Shown: piece by piece, positions 14,486 through 23,500 of the stretch
Position numbering within the stretch: position 1 is the first letter of the stretch
How the letters are laid out: the number at the start of each line of letters is the position of its first letter
Assembly: GCF_014697025.1 (NCBI RefSeq)
Contig: NZ_JACJRC010000002.1
Location: forward strand, 310,001 to 374,000
Direction: 5' to 3'
Source: Alkalinema sp. FACHB-956
GTDB lineage: Bacteria; Cyanobacteriota; Cyanobacteriia; Leptolyngbyales; Leptolyngbyaceae
Length of the DNA stretch: 64,000 nt
Program-made: the position numbers and the translations under genes
Notes under the pieces: generated by a model
The model's input: only the letters and a program-made list of their open reading frames with translations
Told to the model about the DNA's origin: nothing
Database searches by the model: none

Positions 14486-16222
14486 CTAAAATTCATAACT
14501 AGAATTAAAATAAAAGGCAGGTGAGAACGATCGTACTGACCCGATCGATCTCAAAGGCAACGCGACATCCACTTGAAAGGATATCTTTTCAGTGGGTTGC
14601 CAGAGTAAGCCAATCCCAGCACTGCTGATTAATCCTTTTGCATCCTGCGACATGACTCCCGAATGATTCCAGGTAACTCCTAGGTCAAGAAACGGTGATG
14701 CAGTCAAGACCGATCGACCTTTGGCATTTCGTTTGAACACCCACTGCTCCGAAAGTGAAAATGTCACACCATTATCTGTATTAAAAAAGTTCACAGGATA
14801 GCCTCGGAGTGTGGTAGCTCCCCCTGCACTAAACCGTTGGGACGGATGCAGTTCGGTCGAAGCAAGTTGCCAGCTTAGTTCAGCCAATAAAGCATGATTT
14901 TTACCTAACACCAGTTGCCGCTGAAACTGCCCTGACCAAGTAAGAAAACTGGTGGCTTCCGAGGCGGATTCCGTTTGCGTATTGCCCAAATTAAACTGGG
15001 AATTGAGTCGCCAAAAGCCCTGAAAGTCCCGCTTTACAACTTCCTGTCCAAACCGTAGCATCTTGGTCTGACTTTCGCTGGACAAGATATCAGCCACTAA
15101 CGTTTTTCCTCGGCGGTGAATCACGCCTAGGGAAAGGGCAACCTCTTCCGAGGGGATGCGCACGATCGGTTGGCGGAGGGTGATTTCTGCGAGATGGGAA
15201 CTCCCAGTAATGTCCAATTCCTTAAATTCTGGATCGGTGAGCCGGAATTGGTTAGGAGAAAACCGAACTAGCAGCGTTCCTTGTTTGCTATTGAGGGGAT
15301 ATTGATAAATTAAGTTTGCTAGGGCAGATCCGCCCGTGGTGGAACGATCGAAACTGGCAATGACTAAATCGCCAATACCAGACAGGTTGCGGCTGCCAGC
15401 CACAAACCCTAAACTCGTGCGACCGACCGCAGGGGCATTGTGATTACTCACCGTAAATTGCCCAAAGGTGGAAGGTGCTTCTTTGATGCGAATACTGAGA
15501 ATGCTATTCCCAACACTACTGCCTTCCTTCAGAGAAGCCTCAATATTTTCCACTAAGGGGTCGGCACGCAGCAGACGCAAGTGATTTTCGAGTGCCTCTT
15601 GATTGAGGGGCAATAATCCCGCCCGTTCAATCCGTTTGCGCAGGTATTGGGGATTAATCCTTTGGCTGCCTGTAATTTCAATTTTTTCTAACCGCCCCTC
15701 AATTACCTGAATAGCGACCTTGCCATTTTCGATCGTTTGATCTGCGAGAACAGCCCGTGACGTGAGGTATCCATGATCTAGATAGTATCGGGTGACGGCA
15801 TCTGCTGCTTTTTGCAGATCCTCTAGCTTTAGGGTTTGATCTTCATAGGGCTGGGTGACATTGGCCAGTTCCCAAGGTCGAAAAACGGTACTGCCCTTGA
15901 CCTCAAACTGCTGTACATAAACGGTGGGTGAACCTTCGCTAGGGCCAGAAGATACATCTGACGCAGAGGGATGTAACTGAGAAGAGGCTAAAAGAGGTGA
16001 TTGGTTCCGTAAAGGTAAGCTAAGAGGTGCGGTGATCGATGCAATGGGAGGCAAGGCGACTGGGGACTGAGCATCGATGGTCATTCGATCGATGGTCGTT
16101 CGATCGACACTGGTGCGATCGACGGTAGCTAGACAGGGGTGAGCGAGTCCCCCGATCGTAAGAAACAGTCCAAATCCTCCCAATGTGCGTTGCATACGAA
16201 AGATCAAGATTGGCCCATCCAT
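14486..16222 (-). CDS. TpsB-type outer-membrane transporter (ShlB/FhaC/HecB family)
   Basis: This 578-residue outer-membrane pore belongs to the two-partner-secretion system. From ATG 16222 (preceded by AGGTGA, 6-nt spacing) there is a signal peptide ending near 'HPCLA'. A low-complexity Asp/Arg/Thr/Ser linker comes next, then a POTRA_2 domain (starting 'VYVQQFEVKGSTVF', with 'YYLDHGYLTSRAVLADQTIE') and a second POTRA ('GRLEKIEITGSQRINPQYLR'). A 16-strand-type barrel with the L6 motif 'FSAGGATTLRGYPVNFF' ends in a terminal Phe (SSYEF), the outer-membrane signature. The longer GTG start at 16231 adds three residues. The likely substrate is the TPS-domain protein encoded at 20558. It is divergent from the secreted-protein genes to its right. 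Confidence 0.92.
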   Translation of the reverse strand: MDGPILIFRMQRTLGGFGLFLTIGGLAHPCLATVDRTSVDRTTIDRMTIDAQSPVALPPIASITAPLSLPLRNQSPLLASSQLHPSASDVSSGPSEGSPTVYVQQFEVKGSTVFRPWELANVTQPYEDQTLKLEDLQKAADAVTRYYLDHGYLTSRAVLADQTIENGKVAIQVIEGRLEKIEITGSQRINPQYLRKRIERAGLLPLNQEALENHLRLLRADPLVENIEASLKEGSSVGNSILSIRIKEAPSTFGQFTVSNHNAPAVGRTSLGFVAGSRNLSGIGDLVIASFDRSTTGGSALANLIYQYPLNSKQGTLLVRFSPNQFRLTDPEFKELDITGSSHLAEITLRQPIVRIPSEEVALSLGVIHRRGKTLVADILSSESQTKMLRFGQEVVKRDFQGFWRLNSQFNLGNTQTESASEATSFLTWSGQFQRQLVLGKNHALLAELSWQLASTELHPSQRFSAGGATTLRGYPVNFFNTDNGVTFSLSEQWVFKRNAKGRSVLTASPFLDLGVTWNHSGVMSQDAKGLISSAGIGLLWQPTEKISFQVDVALPLRSIGSVRSFSPAFYFNSSYEF

Positions 16223-16583
16223 GGTATTCACCTAGATGATTGGTCACTGTTAGGACTGGTCACTGTGGTAATTGGTGATTGTTAGAACTGATTGTTAGAA
16301 CTGTCTAGATACCTGTGCAGAAATCGATAGAAACCTGCGCATTCCTAGAGTCCTAATCCCAGACTGCCCTCAATTGGCGCTAGACAGATCAATGAGGCTG
16401 AGAAAACTCAACACTCAAGGGAACTCAATCCTGTTGGAAACCAGTATTGCTCATCAGCATCATTATTGATTTCCGTAAAGATGCGGTCGTTCAACCTGAA
16501 ACTCTTCGGTCAGTATAGGCTCACGACTCTCACCCGGAGAGAGTTGAAAAGTTTGTCAGGTATTCATCTCTAGGACATTGTTT
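16223..16583. other. Divergent intergenic region between tpsB and the small secreted protein
   Basis: This 361-bp spacer has short repeats close to tpsB (TTGGTCACTGTTAGGACTGGTC; GATTGTTAGAACT twice near 16277-16303) and should hold promoters in both directions. AGGA at 16572-16575 precedes the rightward ATG 16584 by 8 nt. No further feature was recognised. Confidence 0.4.
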
Positions 16584-17003
16584 ATGCAACGGTTTGTCAA
16601 ATCCTCTTTGGTTATCGCACAGGCTTCGGTTGGTATGCTAGGTGTAATCACCTTGGCAGCGGGCTCTGCATTGGCTGACAATGCATCCGTTAGCGGCTCG
16701 GTTAGCTTCACAACACCAGCAGGTTACACTACATCTTTTTCTGCTGAAAAGGTAGCTCCCACCGGCTATGGCTTTAATGGTGCAGTAACCGTGACTGCGA
16801 TTCCGGGTGCTGCGGATGGAACTCCCTCTGGAATGACTCTGGATAGCACAATGTCTACTGTGGTCGCTAACTCCACTGCTGGTGCGACATTGAAAGAAAA
16901 TGTGCTGACGAAGTTGGGTGGTTTGGATGTGTCAACTAAGAGTGGGTTGGATGCCTACACCGCAATTGTGAAGGCGGCGGCTGGTACTGACGGGCTGGAA
17001 TAG
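16584..17003 (+). CDS. Small secreted protein of unknown function
   Basis: This 139-residue protein starts at ATG 16584; a TTG two codons earlier is less likely because AGGA is better spaced to the ATG. The signal peptide is MQRFVKSSLVIAQASVGMLG followed by VITLAAGSALA, with predicted cleavage before DNASVSGS. The mature part is about 108 residues, rich in Ser, Thr, Ala and Gly, with no Cys, and reads as alternating short beta strands (SVSGSVSFTTPAGYTTSFSA) and a short C-terminal helix. I do not recognise a family. It lies between tpsB and two other secreted-protein genes and is followed by a strong terminator, so it can be expressed separately. A surface subunit or secretion cargo is possible. 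Confidence 0.7.
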   Translation: MQRFVKSSLVIAQASVGMLGVITLAAGSALADNASVSGSVSFTTPAGYTTSFSAEKVAPTGYGFNGAVTVTAIPGAADGTPSGMTLDSTMSTVVANSTAGATLKENVLTKLGGLDVSTKSGLDAYTAIVKAAAGTDGLE

Positions 17004-17087
17004 ACTGATTTGCAAACTGACTCATTGGCGGTATGACTTCCCATCAAGGGAATTTCTCATCCACCTAAATCATGAGAATTGAAACAG

Positions 17088-17118
17088 AAAGGGGCACTCT
17101 AGAGGATGGCCCCTTTTT
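17088..17118 (+). terminator. Rho-independent terminator after the small secreted protein
   Basis: AAAGGGGC (17088-17095) pairs with GCCCCTTT (17109-17116) and the right arm runs into a TTTTT tract. It separates the 16584 gene from the next gene, which begins only 33 bp later. Confidence 0.75.
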
Positions 17119-17150
17119 CAGTTCGCTTTGTTGGGTGAAGGCATTTCCCC

Positions 17151-20100
17151 ATGCGTTATTGTTGGTTTTGGATTAGTGCATCGATCGTTGGTTTAACCTA
17201 TGCGCAGCAGGCTGTAGCAAGAGAAGTGACTCTCTCCCCATCTTCTTCTGTTCTGGAGGCTTCACCAGTAGAACTGCCAGCCTTGTCTGCAGATCATTCC
17301 AGCACGACAAACAATTCCAGCACAGCTAACAATTCCAGCACAGCTAACAATTCCAGCACAGCTAACAATTCCAGCACAGCTAACAATTCCAACACCAATC
17401 CTATTGCATACAGCCAACCTGCATCTTTAATGACTGTCCGGCGTCAGCAAGGACAATCAGCAGCAGGTTTGTTGGAGTTTGCGTCAGAATCATCGGAGAA
17501 TACGGATTCGATCGAACTATCGACCAACAGCCTATCGACCAACAGCTTCCCCAGCGCTGAGGATCCTTTGGTAGGGCAGGTCATTTCAGTGGATACGGCT
17601 ACGAATGCACCCAATTCCTGGTTAGCTTCGCATGCTTGGTTAAAGACGCCAGTGGCCTCACCCCCGCCAGTTCAGCCAGCATCCCCGGTGTCTCCGCCGC
17701 AGTCAACCCCACGTACTCCAGTCCAATCACCCATTGCTTCTTCTCAAACTTTAGCGACTCCTAGGCCAGCAAATGCCTCAGGGGAAGGGCCATCGCGTCC
17801 CTCCGCGCCAACGATCGCGGCCCAACCGATTAATTCTGTAGAAACCGTTCCAACCCTGGAACCTACTGTCCAAGATGGCCGTGTACAGCTTGTCCCCAAA
17901 ACTGCTCCCGGTGCAGAGACCCTGATTTCTCCAGAAGAAGCACGGAAAAATCAGGTCTTTAATGCGTTGTCCAATAGCTCCCAGCGCTATCCGGCCTTAG
18001 TGAACCCCTATGGACGATCGCAGCCTCGGTTGAATTGGTGGGAGCAACGGAAAAAGAGTAATGCAGTCAGCTTAAGTACCTCTTTGGTGGGTCAGCAACT
18101 CACCGTCAAAGATTTTTCTATCACCTCCTTTGCCCCCGATCGCCAGTTGTATTGGATTCTGCCAGGGAACCGAATTGTGGTGGAAACCCAGGGCTGGGTG
18201 GGCGATCTGGACTATTTAGGACGGGCTACCGACACCACGATCGAACAGAAATTTAAAGTGACTCAGCCACTGTGGGGGATGCAAGCAGCATGGATGTTAC
18301 CCCAACCTTTACTGGATTTGATTGATCAAGGGGGGGCGCAAAATACCAGCATTTTATCGATCGCGGGTGAGGTCAATAGTTTAGGCAGTGCAGATACCAC
18401 TTCGATCGTTTTAGATAGCGGTGGGTTTCTATCAGCGCAAAGCAATGGGCAAAGCAATGGGCAAAGTAATGGGCAAAGCAATGGCCAAACCATTCCCCGT
18501 AGTACACCGATCTTGATTCAACCCCCTCGTCCAGGAGAAGCCTCAACCTACAATCCAGAGGGTGGGGGAGCATTGTTTGATTCATTGCTACCAATGAATA
18601 CGCCTAAAATTCTCCAAGCTTTCCCAAGTACTAACTTACAGGTGCTCTTAGAAGGAGAAGGCGTATTTGAAGGAGCCCGCATTGATGCAGCATTGTTAGA
18701 ACAAGCAGGGATTAGCTTTGGCAATCCCTTTACTGGGCAAGGATTTGCCTTCAATCCCGAAGTGACCTCGCTGCCGGGAATCAAAACCCTCCAGCGCGCG
18801 CAATTTGATAATTATGACTTGCTGAATGTTTTATCGAATCCATTTATTAATGAAAAACAGCGGCAAGCCTTTTATCTCAATTCGCTCTACTGGGTGTCCC
18901 TAGGACTGCGGAAGCCTAGAATTTTGGAGACTGCGGTCACCAAAAGCGCTGAAGATTGGTATCTAGCTCGGCTGAGTCGCCCCCATAACCGGACTCTACT
19001 GCAATATGAAAAACAACCCGGCCATGCAACTTACTACAATTTATTTATCAATCCAGGAGTGGCGATCGCCTTTTCCAAGGATGCCAGTGAGTTTCACCAG
19101 GCGCAAAGTATTAATACCAGCCTGGGCTATCTCTTGGGTGGGATTTTCACATTTGTCCATCCCTATCGGTTAGAAAAAAGCCTTTGGGAAGCGAACCTAC
19201 GCCGGAAGCGAGAAGAACCCTTTGCAACACTCAGAACCAACACAACCCTCGAACAGCGCAAGCAAATTAATGCCCGGATTAACCAGTCTCTTAATATCGC
19301 CCAGTTAAGTTCTGGCTTACATTTGGTGTCTGGAGCCTTTACCTACCCCAGCCCGATTACCCCCACGAAATCTCATTTATTTCAAGTCCGTACGGGCACT
19401 CACCGTCGCTTTGTCCGGTTTATCCAAGCGGATCAATCCACGAGATCGGGTGAGATTTATATTTCTAAATTGCGATTATCAGATCAAACCTTTGGGCCGT
19501 TGGCAACGATCGGTCTCCCTGTACCGACTAAACTAACTTCGATCGATAAAGACCGCAAAACCGCTGTCAAAACCATTCTCACGAACGATCGACAAACGGT
19601 TCAGTTTGAATTATCCGACGACTTAAATTTAGTTGCCATTCCCATTGGCATTCGACTCTTTGACATGGCCTTCGATCGCCTAGAACTGTCGCAAATTGGC
19701 TATGTCACGACTGAGTTGCAAAGCTTTGAAGGCTATCTTCAACTCCCAGCAGTAGAAGCGGTGTGGCAAAAATCCAGTGGCAAGTTTTACTATGCAGTGG
19801 CCGCTGGAGCTTGGCTGAATTTCAGTAAAAATGTTGCTCCGAATGTGTTGCGGAATGATATCGGAACACCAGAACCTGGATTTGGATTGTATGCCAATGC
19901 TGTGATGAACTGGTCGAATCCCCAATTCAAACTGAATGCCGATAAAAAAATTGTTGCCGTTACAAATAACATTGTGACTCTGCAACTTTCGTGGAATAGT
20001 GCCCAAACTCGCAATAATCCAGCCTATGCCAACTTCAGTTATGTCCATCTGCGCCAAACGCCATCGGTCAATTACACCCTCAGTGCAGGGTTATTCCTAG

Positions 20101-20444
20101 CGGCCAATTCCCGGGCTGAAAACGGTGAAAAATCAGTGACGCTCACCAATTTTTTAACGGGACAATTTAACTTTGCTTCAGGATTCGATTTGAACACCTC
20201 GTTAGAAATCAGCGATCGGGGATATTTCACCTTAGAAGCCATGCAGTCGATCAGTCCCCGCTGGTCATTGGGAGCCTATTACCAAAATTATCAAACTCGC
20301 ACCGGATTAAACCGCCGTCTGGATGGCTCCCAAGTTGGGGTGATTATCCAGCGCCGTAGCCGTAAGGGCAATACCTGGCAATTGCGGATAGGACGGCAAC
20401 GGGAAGATTGGGAATTCCAATTGCAAGGGGATTTTCGGTTTTAG
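17151..20444 (+). CDS. Large predicted outer-membrane/surface protein, unrecognised family
   Basis: This 1097-residue protein has a signal peptide (MRYCWFWISASIVGLTYAQQ, cleavage near AVA-RE). A long low-complexity Ser/Thr/Asn/Pro linker (about 25-260) follows, including five SSTANN repeats and a Pro-rich stretch. The rest is mainly beta: the last ~400 residues alternate aromatic/hydrophobic strands and turns (for example 'YFTLEAMQSISPRWSLGAYY') and the protein ends '...WEFQLQGDFRF' with a terminal Phe, typical of outer-membrane barrels. A QSNG repeat lies near residue 430. It sits just before the TpsA-CHAT gene on the same strand. I know no family for it; a barrel or surface scaffold acting with the exoprotein is inference. 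Confidence 0.65.
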   Translation: MRYCWFWISASIVGLTYAQQAVAREVTLSPSSSVLEASPVELPALSADHSSTTNNSSTANNSSTANNSSTANNSSTANNSNTNPIAYSQPASLMTVRRQQGQSAAGLLEFASESSENTDSIELSTNSLSTNSFPSAEDPLVGQVISVDTATNAPNSWLASHAWLKTPVASPPPVQPASPVSPPQSTPRTPVQSPIASSQTLATPRPANASGEGPSRPSAPTIAAQPINSVETVPTLEPTVQDGRVQLVPKTAPGAETLISPEEARKNQVFNALSNSSQRYPALVNPYGRSQPRLNWWEQRKKSNAVSLSTSLVGQQLTVKDFSITSFAPDRQLYWILPGNRIVVETQGWVGDLDYLGRATDTTIEQKFKVTQPLWGMQAAWMLPQPLLDLIDQGGAQNTSILSIAGEVNSLGSADTTSIVLDSGGFLSAQSNGQSNGQSNGQSNGQTIPRSTPILIQPPRPGEASTYNPEGGGALFDSLLPMNTPKILQAFPSTNLQVLLEGEGVFEGARIDAALLEQAGISFGNPFTGQGFAFNPEVTSLPGIKTLQRAQFDNYDLLNVLSNPFINEKQRQAFYLNSLYWVSLGLRKPRILETAVTKSAEDWYLARLSRPHNRTLLQYEKQPGHATYYNLFINPGVAIAFSKDASEFHQAQSINTSLGYLLGGIFTFVHPYRLEKSLWEANLRRKREEPFATLRTNTTLEQRKQINARINQSLNIAQLSSGLHLVSGAFTYPSPITPTKSHLFQVRTGTHRRFVRFIQADQSTRSGEIYISKLRLSDQTFGPLATIGLPVPTKLTSIDKDRKTAVKTILTNDRQTVQFELSDDLNLVAIPIGIRLFDMAFDRLELSQIGYVTTELQSFEGYLQLPAVEAVWQKSSGKFYYAVAAGAWLNFSKNVAPNVLRNDIGTPEPGFGLYANAVMNWSNPQFKLNADKKIVAVTNNIVTLQLSWNSAQTRNNPAYANFSYVHLRQTPSVNYTLSAGLFLAANSRAENGEKSVTLTNFLTGQFNFASGFDLNTSLEISDRGYFTLEAMQSISPRWSLGAYYQNYQTRTGLNRRLDGSQVGVIIQRRSRKGNTWQLRIGRQREDWEFQLQGDFRF
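17295..17396. repeat. 18-bp tandem array (SSTANN codons)
   Basis: About five copies of AATTCCAGCACAGCTAAC occur in the linker of the 1097-residue protein. The unit is a multiple of three and the copies are nearly identical, so expansion is recent. Confidence 0.9.
18441..18489. repeat. 12-bp tandem array (QSNG codons)
   Basis: AGCAATGGGCAA is repeated about four times within the same gene, encoding SNGQ units. The frame is kept. Confidence 0.9.
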
Positions 20445-20557
20445 GGGAGTCGTGGTTTGGGGCATGTTAAGAAGTGGTCGATCGTAGCAATGAACAGGCT
20501 TCATCGATCGACCAATGACAACGATCGACCCCACTGCAATTTTCCGAAGGGTGCACC

Positions 20558-23500
20558 ATGGGAAACTGGACTGGTTTAATTTACATTCTAGTGGGCGGCA
20601 GTGTCCTCGGACTGGCCTGTATCCCTGTCAGTGCACAGGTTACGCCCGATGGCTTGGGCACCCAAGTCACCACCACCGGCAACCAAATCGAAATTCAGGG
20701 AGGCACTCGATCGCGCAATGGCGATAACCTATTTCATAGCTTCGATCGCTTCAATCTCAATTCTGCACAAACTGCCAATTTCCAGGTAGAGGCCGCCACT
20801 CGCAATGTATTTGCGCGCATTCGAGGGGGTGAAGCTTCCATCATTGACGGGTTACTTAAGCTGAGTGGTGGTTCAGCCAATTTGTACTTAATGAATCCAG
20901 CGGGAATGTTCTTCGGCCCCAATGCACGGCTCAATCTACCTGCGATGTTTTCCGCAACCACGGCAACGGGGATTGGGTTTGAGCAAGGTCGCTGGGAGAT
21001 CCAATCCAACGGGTCTCCAGACCAGTTCACCAGTGCTCCCACGTCTTTCAGCTTTGCGCTCTCCCAACCCGGCGCGATCGTCAATACCGGCCATCTCGCA
21101 GTACAGTCTGGCCAAGCCCTGAACCTATCAGCGGGCACGATCGTCAACACCGGAACACTGCAAGCCCCCGGCGGCCAAATTACCCTGACAGCGGTTCCCG
21201 GTGGCCAGCAGGTGCGCCTGAGTCAAACGGGCAGCGTCCTGGGGTTGGAACTCTCGACCCAGCAGCCGATCGCCCAGTGGACTCCGGAAACGATCGGGCA
21301 ACTCCTAACCAAAACCCAAAACATTCACCACGCCACGCAACTCGAAACAACCCCCGATGGCAAAATTCATCTCAAAGGCTCTGGTACAACAATCTCGCCC
21401 AATTTAACTGCTGGAACAGTGGTTCCTGGAACGGTGGTTTCTGGAACAGTGGTGGCATCGGGCACCTTGGATACGGCTTCAACGGGGCAGGGCGGACGGG
21501 TGGAAGTGCTGGGCGATCGGGTTCAGGTGGCTCAGGCAACTGTAAAAGCCGATGGGCAAACCGGGGGCGGGACGATTTTGATCGGTGGAGAAAAACAAGG
21601 TCAGGGCCGACGGATTAACGCAATCACCACCGAGGTCGATCGCCACAGTGTGATGACGGCCAATGCAGGGCAGCAGGGCAAGGGCGGACAGGTGATTGTC
21701 TGGGCCGATCGGGATACGCAATTTGCGGGAACCATTCAAGCTCAGGGCGGCCAACAGCAGGGTGATGGCGGATTTGTGGAAGTGTCGGGCAAGCAGCGCC
21801 TCCGCATGGCCGGATCTGTGGATGTTGGCGCACCTCAAGGGAATTTGGGTCAGGTTTTGTTAGATCCCACGGATATCCTGATTAGTAAAACGGGGAGCAA
21901 TACTTTACCCGATGCAAATTCTCCGGATAGTACCTGGACGATTAGCCCCGATGCGCTCTCAACAATCACTGGCAATATTACCCTCACCGCCGATCGCAGC
22001 ATTTGGTTTCAAACCAATCCCAATAGTTCTGACAATACGGTTGCTTTGGGATCGGGCGGACAAATTACGTTTCGGGCAGGGACAGAGTTTCGATCGGATG
22101 TGGGGTTGACCAGCGAAGGTCGATCATTACTGATTCAAGCACCCAAAATTCAGCTACAAACCATCAATACATCCCTGGCCCAAAATCGACAGGGATCGGT
22201 AACCCTCCAAGGTTTACCCAGTGATGAGATTATCAATTCTTCTAGTGATTCTTCTAGCAATGCTTTAAATTCTAAAAAATCGGTTCAGGTCAGTTTTCGG
22301 AACATTATTACCCCTGGCCAAGATGTCACGATCGATGCCGATCGCATCAATGGCGATCTAATTTTAACATCTGCGACCGATAAAGTATTAACGACTGGTA
22401 AGGTGAGATTAACTGGAACCCGCAACTTAAGTGTCTCGGGGGTCATTACCCAAGGGCAAGATGTGACGTTGACCAGTCGCTTAGATCAGACCTCTGGACA
22501 GATTCAAACGGGGCCAGTTATTACCTTTGGGGGCTCTGTACAAATGACTGCCAATCGAATTCAAGCGGGTTTGATTTGGACCACACCTAACGGCACAACG
22601 AGCCAATTCGATCGGGCGGGAAATATTACATTGCAAGCGAGTACCGATCTCATGGCTCGCCACTTAGAAGCTAATGGCCAAGGGCCAGGACGGGCAGGCG
22701 ATATTCGTTTAATCAATCCTTCTGGCGATATCATTGTAGATAGTATCCAAGCCTATGGCGGGAGCGGGGGCGGTAATGTAGACCTTCAGGGAGATACCAT
22801 TCGCATCGTCGGTGCACGCTATGAGAGCAACGCTAACAATAGTCAAGGCGCGCCGACCTATGAACCGAGTAGTATCAAAGCGGGGGAATCCCTCACCATT
22901 ACTCAACGGGGGGGGCCTACGAACCAGCCCTTCATTGTTGGAGATGCCAGTTTGAATGGTAGCAACCGCAAAATTGTTGTTGCAGGTCAAGCGATAGAAG
23001 GCGGATCATTTGCGATTCAAAACCAAACGGTTCAATATCAACCGCTCAAAAACTTTACCCTCACAGCGGAGAATCAGAGTCCCTATTTTCCCAATTTAGA
23101 TGGAGCAGATTTCCTCTACAAAACCGTCGATCCAGGAAGTCGTTCTGTTTTTACCTTGGCAGAGTTAGGATTTACGAATCCAGTCGATCCCGATCGCGAT
23201 CAAGTGCAAGTTTATCTTCGTCCCGTGAATCCAGGGGGCCAAGGGATTGGACAACTGTTTGATGCCACCGGACGCCTGATTACTAGTACCACGCCAATTC
23301 GGTTAACCGATCGGCTAACCTATGTTGCACCCAGCAATGGAGCAGATTCTACCCGGTTTGAAGTCCTTGCTTTAGATGGCACTCGGACTGAGGCGTCACT
23401 CGCAACCGCCCCTCGGGTTTCGCTGCTGCTCTCAGCGCCCCTAATACCCACAGTGGAACCACCTGTTCCAGAAACCAATTCCACCAAAATTTCCCTAGAT

